Assembly: GCF_001660485.1 (NCBI RefSeq)
Contig: NZ_CP013979.1
Coordinates: forward strand, 310,001 to 374,000
Source of the DNA: Agromyces aureus
GTDB taxonomy: Bacteria; Actinomycetota; Actinomycetes; Actinomycetales; Microbacteriaceae
DNA length: 64,000 nucleotides
Direction of reading: 5' to 3'
Position numbers and translations under genes: made by a program. The notes under the pieces are model-generated. The model saw only the letters and a program-made list of their open reading frames with translations. It had not been told where the DNA came from and did no database searches. Numbering within the stretch: position 1 is the first letter of the stretch; each line of letters opens with the position of its first letter. Below, piece after piece: positions 25,490 through 34,086 of this stretch.

Positions 25490-27214
25490 GTGACCACGCC
25501 ACTCACCGCATCCGGCCCGGCGACCGCCCCGGTCCTGCCGACCGATGACGCGCTGTGGTGGCGCAGTGCCGTGATCTACCAGGTGTACGTGCGCAGCTTC
25601 GCCGACTCCGACGGCGACGGCACCGGCGACCTGCGGGGCGTCCGCAGCCGGCTCGGCTACCTCAAGGAACTCGGCGTCGATGCGCTCTGGTTCAACCCCT
25701 GGTACCCGTCGCCGCTCGCCGACGGCGGGTACGACGTGAGCGACTATCGCGACATCCACCCGACGTTCGGCACGCTCGAGGACGCGGAGCTGCTCATCAG
25801 CGAGGCGCTCGCCCTCGGCATCCGCACGATCATCGACATCGTCCCGAACCACGTCTCGAGCGAACACGCCTGGTTCCAGGCCGCACTCGCCGCCGCACCT
25901 GGCAGCCCGGAGCGCGAGCGCTTCTGGTTCCACCCGGGCAAGGGCGAGCACGGCGACGAGATGCCGACGGGCTGGACCTCGAACTTCCAGGGCGACACGT
26001 GGACCCGCACCACGAACCCCGACGGCACGCCGGGGGAGTGGTACCTGCACCTCTTCACGCCCGAGCAGCCCGACCTGAACTGGAACCACCCCGACGTGCG
26101 CGCCGAGCACGAGGACGTGCTGCGGTTCTGGTTCGACCGCGGCGTCGCCGGCGTGCGCATCGACTCCGCCGGGCTGCTGATCAAGGACCCGGCCCTGCCC
26201 GAGGTGCCCGCGCAGGTCGAGCCCGGCGGCCACCCCACCGAGGACCGCGACGAGGTGCACGACGTCTACCGCTCGTGGCGGCGCATCGCCGACTCCTACG
26301 AGGGCACCCGCGTGCTCGTCGGCGAGGTGTGGGTTCCGGATGCCGCCCGCTTCGCGGCCTACCTCCGGCCCGACGAGATGCACACGGCCTTCAACTTCGA
26401 TTTCATGACCCGCCCGTGGCAGGCCGACGAGCTGCGCGCCTCGATCGACCTGATGCTCGCGGCGCATGCTCCCGTCGGCGCTCCGAGCACCTGGGTGCTC
26501 TCGAACCACGACGTGACTCGCCCGGTCACCCGGTACGGCCGCGAGGACTCGAGCTTCGCGTTCGCGAAGAAGCGGTTCGGCACGCCGACCGACCCCGAGC
26601 TCGGCCGCCGCCGCGCACGTGCCGCCGCGCTGCTCACGGCCGCCCTGCCCGGCTCGCTCTACCTCTACCAGGGCGACGAACTCGGCCTGCCAGAGGTCGA
26701 GCTGCCCCGCGAGGTGCTCGAGGACCCCATGCACTTCCGCTCCGGCGGCGTCGACCCCGGGCGAGACGGATGCCGCGTGCCCCTGCCCTGGCGCGGCACC
26801 GAGCCGCCGTTCGGGTTCTCGCCCGACGCCGGCCGCGGCGCGGCATCCGCTTCATCCGCGACAGCCGACGCACTGGTGGGCCGGGTCGCCCCGTGGCTGC
26901 CGCAGCCCGCGGACTGGGCCGCGCTCACCGTGCAGGCGCAGGAGGCCGACCCGGGCTCGATGCTCTGGCTCTACCGGCAGGCGCTCCGCATCCGCAAGCG
27001 CGAGCACTCGCTCGGCGACGGCCCCATGACGTGGTTGCCGAGCGCCCCCGGCGTGCTCGCGTTCAGCCGCGGCGACGACGTCGTGAGCGTCACGAACCTC
27101 GGCACCGAGCCGATCGCCCTGCCCGATCACGACCGCATCCTCCTCAGCAGTTCACCGCTCGTCGGCGGACTGCTGCCACAAGACTCCACGGCCTGGCTGC
27201 ACCGAACCGCCTGA
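25490..27214 (+). CDS. GH13 alpha-glucosidase
   Basis: A 574-residue cytoplasmic glycoside hydrolase of family 13, probably an oligo-1,6- or alpha-1,4-glucosidase acting on imported maltose-like sugars. It has no signal peptide. The conserved regions are VDALWFNPWYPSP, IIDIVPNHVS, GVRIDSAGLL (nucleophile Asp225), VGEVWVP (acid/base Glu279) and LSNHDVTRP (Asp341). A C-terminal beta domain ends near residue 570. The GTG at 25490 follows AGGAGGAG. It is the first gene after the LacI regulator and is followed by the uptake system, which it would serve. Confidence 0.92.
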   Translation: MTTPLTASGPATAPVLPTDDALWWRSAVIYQVYVRSFADSDGDGTGDLRGVRSRLGYLKELGVDALWFNPWYPSPLADGGYDVSDYRDIHPTFGTLEDAELLISEALALGIRTIIDIVPNHVSSEHAWFQAALAAAPGSPERERFWFHPGKGEHGDEMPTGWTSNFQGDTWTRTTNPDGTPGEWYLHLFTPEQPDLNWNHPDVRAEHEDVLRFWFDRGVAGVRIDSAGLLIKDPALPEVPAQVEPGGHPTEDRDEVHDVYRSWRRIADSYEGTRVLVGEVWVPDAARFAAYLRPDEMHTAFNFDFMTRPWQADELRASIDLMLAAHAPVGAPSTWVLSNHDVTRPVTRYGREDSSFAFAKKRFGTPTDPELGRRRARAAALLTAALPGSLYLYQGDELGLPEVELPREVLEDPMHFRSGGVDPGRDGCRVPLPWRGTEPPFGFSPDAGRGAASASSATADALVGRVAPWLPQPADWAALTVQAQEADPGSMLWLYRQALRIRKREHSLGDGPMTWLPSAPGVLAFSRGDDVVSVTNLGTEPIALPDHDRILLSSSPLVGGLLPQDSTAWLHRTA

Positions 27215-27308
27215 CCGTCGAGGCCGCAGCCGACACCATCCGCACCACCGGCACCCCGCGGCATCCCTCACCACACACCGCATCACACAGCACCGAAAGG
27301 ACTGGACA

Positions 27309-28670
27309 ATGAAGTCACCGAGAACAGTCGTGATCGCCGGCATCGCCGCGCTCGCGATGGTGGGCTCGCTCGCAGCCTGCAGCGCCGACGCCTCGAGCGA
27401 CAGCGGCAAGCTCGAGCTCCGCGTCGCCACCTTCCCGCCCGGCGCCGACCAGGCGGCCTACGACGCCTTCGCCGAGCAGGAGGCGCAGTTCGAGAAGGCC
27501 AACCCCGACATCGACGTCGTCGGCCTCGAGTACGAGTGGACCGCGCCGACGTTCGCCGCGCAGCTCGCGGGCGGCAGCCTGCCCGACGTCTTCACGGTGC
27601 CGTTCACCGACTCGAAGACGCTGCTCGAGAACGGCCAGCTCATGGACGTCACGAAGGAGATCGACGACCTCGGATACTCCGACAAGTTCAACCCGATCAT
27701 CCTGAACGAGGTCACGGGCAGCGACGGCAAGCTCTACGGGTTCCCCCGCCAGGCGTACGCCAACGGACTGCACTACAACCGCGACCTGTTCGAGCAGGCC
27801 GGCCTCGACCCCGACTCGCCGCCCACCACGTGGGACGAGGTGCGTGAAGACGCGAAGGTCATCGCCGAGAAGACCGGCAAGGCGGGGTACGCGACCATGG
27901 CCGCGGGCAACACCGGCGGCTGGCAGCTCTCGGTGCAGGCCGACTCGCGCGGGGCCTCGCTGCAGACCGACAACGGCGACGGCACGTACACGTCGACGAT
28001 CGACAACGACGCCACGAAGGCGACCCTCGAGTACCTGCACGACCTCCGCTGGGAGGACAACGCGATGGGCTCGACCTTCGACCTCGACTGGGGCAGCATC
28101 AACCAGGAGTTCGCGGCCGGCAACATCGGCATGTACACCTCCGGTTCCGACGTCTACACCGCACTCGTGCGCGACTTCGGCATGAGCCCCGACGTCTACG
28201 GCCTCACCGTCATCCCGACGGAGGACGGCGGCGGCGTGCTGGGCGGTGGCGACATCGCCGTCATGCCCCCGACGCTCGATGCCGACACCAAGGCCGCCGC
28301 GGTCAAGTGGATCGACTGGTACTACATGCAGAAGCTCCTGAACGAGGACGCCGCCGTCACCGACGCGAAGGCGCTCGCCGCCTCCGACCAGGCCGTCGGC
28401 ACGCCCGTGCTGCCGGTGCTCGACAAGGACACCTGGGACCAGCAGCAGGAATGGATCGCGCCGTACGTCAACGTGCCGCAGGACCAGATGACCGGGTTCT
28501 TCGACGGCATCTTCGAGCAGACCCCCGTGGGCGAGTTCAAGGGCCAGACCCAGCCGATCTACGCCCTGATGGACAACCTCGTGCAGGCCGTGCTGACCGA
28601 CCAGAACGCCGACATCGACGCGCTGCTCGAGCAGGTCGACGTCGACGCGCAGGCCCTGCTCGACGAGTAG
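27309..28670 (+). CDS. Sugar ABC transporter substrate-binding lipoprotein
   Basis: A 453-residue family 1 extracellular solute-binding protein. The N-terminus MKSPRTVVIAGIAALAMVGS with lipobox SLAAC predicts lipid anchoring at about Cys24. The mature protein has the two-lobed fold with ANPDIDVVGLEYEW, the hinge segment KLYGFPRQAYANGLHYN and GGDIAVMPPTLD. ATG 27309 follows AAAGGA. It lies 94 bp after the glucosidase gene and is followed by two permeases, so it should bind the sugar that the glucosidase cleaves. No ATPase is encoded here; such systems usually share an MsiK-type ATPase encoded elsewhere. Confidence 0.93.
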   Translation: MKSPRTVVIAGIAALAMVGSLAACSADASSDSGKLELRVATFPPGADQAAYDAFAEQEAQFEKANPDIDVVGLEYEWTAPTFAAQLAGGSLPDVFTVPFTDSKTLLENGQLMDVTKEIDDLGYSDKFNPIILNEVTGSDGKLYGFPRQAYANGLHYNRDLFEQAGLDPDSPPTTWDEVREDAKVIAEKTGKAGYATMAAGNTGGWQLSVQADSRGASLQTDNGDGTYTSTIDNDATKATLEYLHDLRWEDNAMGSTFDLDWGSINQEFAAGNIGMYTSGSDVYTALVRDFGMSPDVYGLTVIPTEDGGGVLGGGDIAVMPPTLDADTKAAAVKWIDWYYMQKLLNEDAAVTDAKALAASDQAVGTPVLPVLDKDTWDQQQEWIAPYVNVPQDQMTGFFDGIFEQTPVGEFKGQTQPIYALMDNLVQAVLTDQNADIDALLEQVDVDAQALLDE

Positions 28671-28753
28671 CGGCCGAGCGGATGCCGCGGGGCGGCCCCC
28701 GACGCCCCGCGGCGCCCGTTCGACCACCGGACACCCGACCTGAAGGATCACCG

Positions 28754-29737
28754 ATGACCCTCACCGCGAAACCCGCGGCGGCATCCCCGCCCGCCGCCGT
28801 GCCCGGGCCGCCCGCGGCATCCGCTCGTCCGAAGCGCGCCCGTCGCAGCCCGCTGACCTGGATCCGCGGCGGCGGTGCCTGGAACCTCGCATTCCTCGCG
28901 CCGATGCTCATCGTCTTCGGCGTCTTCAGCTGGGGCCCGATCGTGCAGTCCGTGATCATGAGCTTCCAGAAGACGAACCTCGTGACTCCGCCGGTCTGGG
29001 TCGGCCTCGACAACTTCGCCCGCGTGCTGAGCGACCCGAACCTGAGCACCGCCGTGCTCAACACCCTCTACTTCGCGGGCCTCGCGCTGCTCTTCGGCTT
29101 CCCGCTGCCGATCATCATGGCCGTGCTCATGAGCGAGGTGAAGCGCGGCAAGGGCCTGTACAGCGCCCTCGCCTACCTGCCCGTCGTCGTGCCGCCGGTC
29201 GTCGCGGTGCTGCTGTGGAAGGTGTTCTACAACGCCAGCCCCGACGGCGTGTTCAACACGATCCTCGGCTTCGTCGGCATCCCGCCGCAGCCGTGGCTGC
29301 AGTCGTCGGCGACCGCGATGCCGTCCCTCGTGATCGAGGCGACCTGGGCGGCCGCGGGTGGGTCGATCATCATCTACCTCGCCGCCCTCATCGCCGTGCC
29401 GCCCGAGCTCTACGACGCCGCCGAGGTCGACGGTGCGAGCATCTGGCGCAAGATCTGGCACGTCACGCTCCCGCAGCTGCGCGGCATCCTCTTCATCATG
29501 CTGATCCTGCAGGTCATCGGCACCGCGCAGGTCTTCCTCGAGCCGTACCTCTTCACCGGCGGCGGGCCGAACAACGCCACGCTCACCGTGCTGCTGCTCA
29601 TCTACCGCTACGCGTTCCAGAACAGCCTCGGCGGCGCATACGGCGAGGCCACCGCGCTCAGCCTCATGCTCGCGATCTTCCTGGGCCTGCTGAGCTGGCT
29701 CTACTTCAAGCTGACCGACCGCTGGAGCACGAATTGA
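28754..29737 (+). CDS. Sugar ABC permease 1 (MalF/UgpA type)
   Basis: A 327-residue inner-membrane permease with six helices after an Ala/Pro-rich, basic N-terminus (about 1-40). The ATPase-coupling EAA loop is YDAAEVDGASIWRKIWHVTLPQL (two pieces), with the conserved Gly of EVDGA. The ATG at 28754 lies 8 nt after AAGGATC. The stop overlaps the next permease start by TTGA, so the two are translationally coupled. Confidence 0.93.
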   Translation: MTLTAKPAAASPPAAVPGPPAASARPKRARRSPLTWIRGGGAWNLAFLAPMLIVFGVFSWGPIVQSVIMSFQKTNLVTPPVWVGLDNFARVLSDPNLSTAVLNTLYFAGLALLFGFPLPIIMAVLMSEVKRGKGLYSALAYLPVVVPPVVAVLLWKVFYNASPDGVFNTILGFVGIPPQPWLQSSATAMPSLVIEATWAAAGGSIIIYLAALIAVPPELYDAAEVDGASIWRKIWHVTLPQLRGILFIMLILQVIGTAQVFLEPYLFTGGGPNNATLTVLLLIYRYAFQNSLGGAYGEATALSLMLAIFLGLLSWLYFKLTDRWSTN

Positions 29738-30726
29738 CCACCCCCGGAACCGCCTCCAGCCCCGCCGCCTCCTCGGCCTCGGTGCCGCTGCGCGCGCGCC
29801 TCGCCCAGCTCACCCGTCGTCGGCAGGGGGAGAGCGCCGCCGACGACAGTGCCGACCGCGGCATCCTGAGCGAACACGACCGCAAGCGCGGCGGGGTGCG
29901 CGTCTCGATGTCGACCGTGCACGTGATCCTCTTCGTCGGGCTCGTGGTCGCGGGCCTCGGGCCGCTCCTCTGGCTCGCGAAGGCCGCGATCACGCCGACG
30001 CAGGACACGCTCACCCAGCCGTTCGCACTGTGGCCGAACGGCATGGACTGGGAGAACCTGTCGGCCGCGTGGAACGACATCCACATCGACCGGTACTTCT
30101 TCAACACGCTCGTCGTCGCCGCCGGCTCGTGGTTCTTCCAGGTGTTCATCGCCACGACCGCCGGGTACGGGCTCAGCGTGCTGCGACCGAAGTACGCGCC
30201 CATCCTCAACGCCCTCGTGCTCGCGACCCTGTTCATCCCGGCGGTCGTGCTGCTCGTGCCGCTCTACCTCACGATCCTGCACCCGCCCGTGATCGGCGTC
30301 TCGATGCTGAACACGTACTGGGCGGTCTGGCTGCCCGCCGCCGCGAACGCGTTCAACATCCTGCTCATGAAGCGGTTCTTCGACTCGCTGCCGAGGGAGG
30401 TGTTCGAGGCGGCACGAACAGACGGAGCCGGGCCGCTCCGCGTGTTCTGGTCGATCGTGCTGCCGATGTCGAAGCCCATCATCGGCGTCGTCTCGGTGTT
30501 CGCCGTGATCGCCGCCTGGAAGGACTTCCTCTGGCCGCTGCTCGTGCTGCCCGACCCCGCGGTGCAGCCGCTGTCGGTGCGCCTGCCCGCCGTGCAGTCG
30601 CAGACCGAGCTCGACGTGTTCCTCGCCGCGCTCGCGATCTCGACGCTGATCCCGGTCGTGCTGTTCCTCGTCTTCCAGCGGCTGTTCCTGCGCGGCGCCG
30701 GTCTCGGCGGTGCGGTCAAGGGGTGA
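29734..30726 (+). CDS. Sugar ABC permease 2 (MalG/UgpE type)
   Basis: A 330-residue partner permease. A long hydrophilic N-terminus (about 1-60) precedes six helices. The coupling EAA loop is FEAARTDGAGPLRVFWSIVLP near residue 225. The start is taken as TTG 29734, overlapping the preceding stop by 4 nt; an internal ATG at MSTVHVILF (about residue 58) is an alternative that would leave out the polar leader. It completes the LacI-controlled uptake locus. It ends just before intergenic GGATGCCGCGGGTCGGCC repeats at 30729 and 30779. Confidence 0.9.
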   Translation: MTTPGTASSPAASSASVPLRARLAQLTRRRQGESAADDSADRGILSEHDRKRGGVRVSMSTVHVILFVGLVVAGLGPLLWLAKAAITPTQDTLTQPFALWPNGMDWENLSAAWNDIHIDRYFFNTLVVAAGSWFFQVFIATTAGYGLSVLRPKYAPILNALVLATLFIPAVVLLVPLYLTILHPPVIGVSMLNTYWAVWLPAAANAFNILLMKRFFDSLPREVFEAARTDGAGPLRVFWSIVLPMSKPIIGVVSVFAVIAAWKDFLWPLLVLPDPAVQPLSVRLPAVQSQTELDVFLAALAISTLIPVVLFLVFQRLFLRGAGLGGAVKG

Positions 30727-30825
30727 GCGGATGCCGCGGGTCGGCCGGCCGCGTCCGGGCGCGGCGATCGGGCGGTACGGATGCCGCGGGTCGGCCTCGA
30801 CTCGTCCTCGGAGCGGATCGCGTCC

Positions 30826-31389
30826 TCAGGCCCGAAGCGGATCGCGGGTCCGCCTCGCCTCCGCAGGCCCGGTGCCGACCGAGGGCTCGGCTCGGATCGC
30901 GCGCTCGATCGCGGCGAGGCGCTCCTCGTGGGTGAGGGTCCCGCCGAAGGGGGAATGGCGTCGGAGCTCCCTCCCGAGGACGGACGGCTCGAGCATCGTG
31001 TCGATGAGCGTCTCGATGTCCCCTGAGACGAGTTGCTCCCACAGGTCGAGCCAGCTCCGGGCCAGATCCCGGTTGGTGATCGCACGGAGGCGCTCGATGT
31101 TCTCCATCGCGCGTGCGCGCACGGCGCCGGGGGAGGCGCGGATCCGCTCAGCGACGGCTCGGTGGAGCTCGAGCGCCACCAGGTCGCCGCGGCGAGCGGG
31201 ATCGCATCCGAGGTGGAGACTGAAGCCCATCGCCTCGAGCGCGCGGCTCAGGGTTCCGACCCCGATCGTGCCGTCCCGTTCGGATGCCTCCATGCGGGAG
31301 ATGGTGCTGGTGTTGACGTCGAGGCGCTCCGCGAGATCGCGCATGGTCCAGCCGACGGCGCGGCGCGAATCGGCGATCAGCGTGGACAT
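30826..31389 (-). CDS. XRE-family transcriptional regulator
   Basis: A 187-residue protein with a Cro/CI helix-turn-helix at the N-terminus (about 8-60: MRDLAERLDVNTSTISRMEASERDG, shown by the Q/S-rich recognition helix). A helical C-terminal domain follows with LELHRAVAERIR, ARSWLDLWEQLVSG and RHSPFGGTLTHEERLAAIERA, a pattern I have seen in other XRE proteins of antitoxin type. No toxin gene is adjacent. The ATG is at 31389. It reads in the same direction as the ABC pair upstream but is separated by 202 bp. It may regulate the lanthipeptide locus or be an independent orphan; position alone cannot decide. Confidence 0.75.
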   Translation of the reverse strand: MSTLIADSRRAVGWTMRDLAERLDVNTSTISRMEASERDGTIGVGTLSRALEAMGFSLHLGCDPARRGDLVALELHRAVAERIRASPGAVRARAMENIERLRAITNRDLARSWLDLWEQLVSGDIETLIDTMLEPSVLGRELRRHSPFGGTLTHEERLAAIERAIRAEPSVGTGPAEARRTRDPLRA

Positions 31390-31591
31390 CGAGCGAATCC
31401 CTCACCGCTCGAGCCGCCCGACGAGTCGGGGGTCACCGCCAGCCGCATCGTCATCGATGCACGAGAAATGGTCGCCGGGCTCATCTCAGCCGCGTCCACG
31501 CTGCCGCTGCTTCATTCGTCCAAGCCAACCCGCAGGTCGGCCGCCGTTCAAGTCGTCCAAACGGAGGACTTGCTCCGATTCATCCTGACCG

Positions 31592-32395
31592 CTATTCGAC
31601 GTCACGGTTGCGGAACCCGATGAAGTATCCGAGGACCAGGACCGCCACCGCGTATCCGAGCAGTACCAGCGAACCCTGCCACCAGTCGAGATTGGCGACC
31701 ATCGAACCGTCGAGCGTCGACGGCGGCGGCCAAGCGATGGACATGCTCGCGGACCCGGGCAGGAAGCGACCGAAGGACCGGAACCATTCGTTCTCCCCTG
31801 AGACGGTCGTGAGCACCGGTTCGAGGATGAGCGTGAACGCGAGCACGACGACAATCGCGATCGTCTGGCTCCGCACGAGGAACCCGAGCCCCACTCCGAT
31901 GAGTGCCCAGAGCACGAAGACCAGCGGCGTCCGCAGCACCACGCCGCTCGTCTCAGGGTCGTCGAGGTAGGTCGGCTGGCCGAGAGCGGCGAGCACGCCC
32001 CCGACGGCGATGAGCGCGATGAGCGCACCGATCGCGCCGAAGAAGAGTCCGAAGCCGAGCGCCGTCGACGACTTCGCGATCATCGTCAGCCCGCGAGAGG
32101 GCATCGCCAGGAGGCTGCGGGCGATCGTGCGATGGCGATACTCGGCCGTCACGATCAGCGTCCCGAAGAGCAGCGGAACCAGGTATCCCATCCGGGCCGG
32201 CACGCTGTAGAGGTAGTTCACCGGCAGGCCGCTCGGGTCGCCTCCGCTCGCGGCGATGCCGCCCGCGACGTTGTAGGAGGACAGCACGCTGAAGCCGCCG
32301 AGCACGACGGCCAGCACGATCGCCAGGATCCACCATGCCGGCGTGGTCACGGCCTTGGTGGTCTCGACCCTGAGCTGGTTCGCGAGGTCAGGCAT
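31592..32395 (-). CDS. ABC-2 permease, putative lanthipeptide immunity
   Basis: A 267-residue membrane protein with six helices. It shows the ABC-2 style sequence PVNYLYSVPARMGYLVPLLFG and EYRHRTIARSLLAMP, typical of LanE/LanG-like or NatB-like permeases. ATG 32395 (MPDLANQLRVETTKAV) overlaps the ATPase gene by 8 nt; the longer frame upstream is out of family. It forms a two-gene exporter with the ATPase, divergent from the lanthipeptide precursors. The proposed role is self-protection, by analogy with LanFEG; the usual second permease is missing. Confidence 0.8.
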   Translation of the reverse strand: MPDLANQLRVETTKAVTTPAWWILAIVLAVVLGGFSVLSSYNVAGGIAASGGDPSGLPVNYLYSVPARMGYLVPLLFGTLIVTAEYRHRTIARSLLAMPSRGLTMIAKSSTALGFGLFFGAIGALIALIAVGGVLAALGQPTYLDDPETSGVVLRTPLVFVLWALIGVGLGFLVRSQTIAIVVVLAFTLILEPVLTTVSGENEWFRSFGRFLPGSASMSIAWPPPSTLDGSMVANLDWWQGSLVLLGYAVAVLVLGYFIGFRNRDVE

Positions 32396-33335
32396 GCGCG
32401 AAGCCTCTCTGCTCGGATCCCACCAGGTCGAAGAACATCTCCTCGAGGCTTCGGGAGTACGGCTCGACATGGGTCAGCTGCACGCCCGCCTCGAACGCGA
32501 GACCGGAGATCTCGGAGGTCTCGAGGCCGTGGACCAGGATCCAGCCGCCCTCGCGGACGTCGCATCGGTGGCCCGTCCGCTCGAGCAACGCGAGCAGTTC
32601 CACGTCGGATGGGGTTCGCACCCAGACGGCGGACTCGGTCTCACCTCGCCAGCTGGCCATCGAACCCGATCTCAGGCACGACCCGTGATCGATCACGACG
32701 ACGTCGTCGACGAGGTGGGAGACCTCGTTGAGCATGTGCGAGGAGAGGAGGATCGTCTTGCCGTGGTCGGCCTGGTAGCGGAGGAAGTCCCGCAACCACG
32801 CGATGCCCGCCGGGTCGAGCCCGTTGGTCGGTTCGTCGAGCACCAGCACCGGCGGATCTCCGAGCAGGCATTCGGCGAGCGAGAGCCGCTGCTTCATGCC
32901 CAGCGAATAGCCTCGTACCGGCCGGCGGGCCGACTCGGTGAGGCCGGTCAGCTCGAGCACCTCGTCGACTCGGCCGCGCTCGATCTTCGCGGCCATGGCC
33001 TGGATGCGCAGCTGATCCCGTCCGGACCGCGCCGGGTGGAACCCGTCGGAGTCGAGGGCGGCGCCGACGGTGAGCTTCGGGTTGGGGAGCTCGCCGAACG
33101 TGCGGTCGCCGAACGTGGCCGACCCGGTCGTCGGTCGACACAGGCCGAGGAGGATCCGAAGGGTCGTGGTCTTGCCTGCGCCGTTGGGGCCGAGGAACCC
33201 GGTGATCCGGCCCGGTTCGACGGTGAAGCTGACATCGTCGACCGCCAACCGGCTGCCGAACCTCTTCGAGACATTGCTGACCACGATGGGCGTGGGTACT
33301 GCTGGCGATCTTATTCGATCTGACTGATTTCGCAC
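32388..33335 (-). CDS. ABC transporter ATPase, putative lanthipeptide immunity (LanF-like)
   Basis: A 315-residue ATPase. Walker A is GPNGAGKTTT near residue 48, the signature is YSLGMKQRLSLAE, Walker B is VLVLDEPTNGLDPAG, and the switch His is in LLSSHML. An E-loop is present in place of the usual Q-loop pattern (GLCRPTTGSATFGDRTFGEL), which is a LanF trait but is read here with caution. The C-terminal 70 residues resemble the regulatory extension of bacitracin/lantibiotic exporters. The start is GTG 33335, though an internal start near PIVVSNVSKRF is possible. It is divergent from the precursor genes across 221 bp. Confidence 0.82.
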   Translation of the reverse strand: MRNQSDRIRSPAVPTPIVVSNVSKRFGSRLAVDDVSFTVEPGRITGFLGPNGAGKTTTLRILLGLCRPTTGSATFGDRTFGELPNPKLTVGAALDSDGFHPARSGRDQLRIQAMAAKIERGRVDEVLELTGLTESARRPVRGYSLGMKQRLSLAECLLGDPPVLVLDEPTNGLDPAGIAWLRDFLRYQADHGKTILLSSHMLNEVSHLVDDVVVIDHGSCLRSGSMASWRGETESAVWVRTPSDVELLALLERTGHRCDVREGGWILVHGLETSEISGLAFEAGVQLTHVEPYSRSLEEMFFDLVGSEQRGFAHA

Positions 33336-33435
33336 CGGAATGAGCCCCCAGAACTCGAGTACCTAGCTTGCGTTCTCCCGGAACGTACACGAGCGCGCAT
33401 CGACGGGGCAAGAAGTCCGCGGTACATGCGAAGGG

Positions 33436-33445
33436 GTGCATGCAC
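33436..33445. promoter_or_regulatory. Palindrome GTGCATGCAC in the lanthipeptide promoter
   Basis: A perfect 10-bp palindrome, followed by another GGTGCAT at 33450 and preceded by GTACATGC at 33422. It lies 27-36 bp upstream of the -35 of the precursor operon and so could be an operator or activator site. Confidence 0.45.
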
Positions 33446-33471
33446 TCTGGTGCATCGACTTCACCGATCGC

Positions 33472-33500
33472 TTGAACCGCAGGTTCCCCATCGTTACCGT
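33472..33500 (+). promoter_or_regulatory. Promoter of the lanthipeptide operon
   Basis: TTGAAC (33472-33477) and TACCGT (33495-33500) are separated by an optimal 17 bp. The start site would be near 33507, leaving a 50-nt leader with a GAGGTG ribosome site before GTG 33557. Confidence 0.65.
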
Positions 33501-33556
33501 GTCACCCTGACGGGGGTCAACGGGGCCGCCTGCGTGATCGATAGCGAGGTGTACAA

Positions 33557-33787
33557 GTGACAAGAGCTGTACTCGAGTGGCGAGAGCCACTGGTCCGCGA
33601 GGCGGACGCCACCCACCCATCAGGCATCGTCGAGTTGAGCGACTCCGACATGGAGATGCTCGACGGTGGAACGGGCTGGGCCTGCGCCACGGTGAGCATC
33701 GGAGTCGGCATCTCGCTGGCATGGTGTTCGCCGGGCGGCACGTTCTGCGGTTCGTGCACCTTCGGCACGTCCGGCTGCTGTCGATAG
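33557..33787 (+). CDS. lanA1: Class II lanthipeptide precursor, beta-like peptide (LanA1)
   Basis: A 76-residue precursor. The leader (about 1-38) contains HPSGIVELSDSDMEMLDGG, the acidic ELxxxEM pattern and a double-glycine site for the C39 protease of LanT. The 38-residue core has 6 Cys (43, 57, 64, 67, 74, 75) and 10 Ser/Thr. Its start WACATVSIGVGISL resembles the beta peptides of two-component lantibiotics such as haloduracin beta (WPCATVGVSVAL). The C-terminus SCTFGTSGCCR is richer in Cys than those. The GTG at 33557 has a GAGGTG site. The gene is followed 7 bp later by a second precursor and then LanM. The ring pattern cannot be derived. Confidence 0.85.
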   Translation: MTRAVLEWREPLVREADATHPSGIVELSDSDMEMLDGGTGWACATVSIGVGISLAWCSPGGTFCGSCTFGTSGCCR

Positions 33788-33794
33788 GGGGCCG

Positions 33795-34016
33795 ATGATG
33801 TCTCTCGTGGATTCCTGGAAGGACGCCGACCGAGGTCGAAGCGTCCATCACCCGTCCGGCGTGGTCGACCTGGCCGAGCTCGACGAGCTGGAGATGGACG
33901 ACGCGGCCGGAGTCGGAACCAATCCCCTCGGCACGTTCGGCTGCTGCTGGTGCGTCCCGTGGTGGTCGGGCTTCACCGTGTGCGGTGCCGTCTGCGGAAC
34001 CGTCTGCAAGTGGTAG
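33795..34016 (+). CDS. lanA2: Class II lanthipeptide precursor, second peptide (LanA2)
   Basis: A 73-residue precursor sharing the leader motif HPSG(I/V)V(E/D)L with LanA1, then AELDELEMDDAAG, an AG-type cleavage site aligned to the GG of LanA1. The core (about 34 residues) has 6 Cys (50, 51, 53, 63, 67, 71) but only 5 Ser/Thr, with a CCWC cluster and WWSGFTVCGAVCGTVC. The lipid II binding motif CTxTxEC of known alpha peptides is absent. A faint resemblance to the actagardine/michiganin end (SGW...ECGT.IC) can be drawn. One or more disulfides are likely because Cys exceed dehydratable residues. The start is ATG 33795 or 33798, after AGGGGG. Confidence 0.82.
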   Translation: MMSLVDSWKDADRGRSVHHPSGVVDLAELDELEMDDAAGVGTNPLGTFGCCWCVPWWSGFTVCGAVCGTVCKW

Positions 34017-34086
34017 CACGGCCCGTGGGGGCGGTCGATCAGCGCTGCCCCCATGGGTCGCTTCGAGATCCGAAGGGGAAGAACTG

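Noticed and set aside
30729..30797. Two GGATGCCGCGGGTCGGCC copies as an attachment-site duplication
   Set aside because: They are instances of the dispersed word that also occurs throughout the window, not a unique att repeat.
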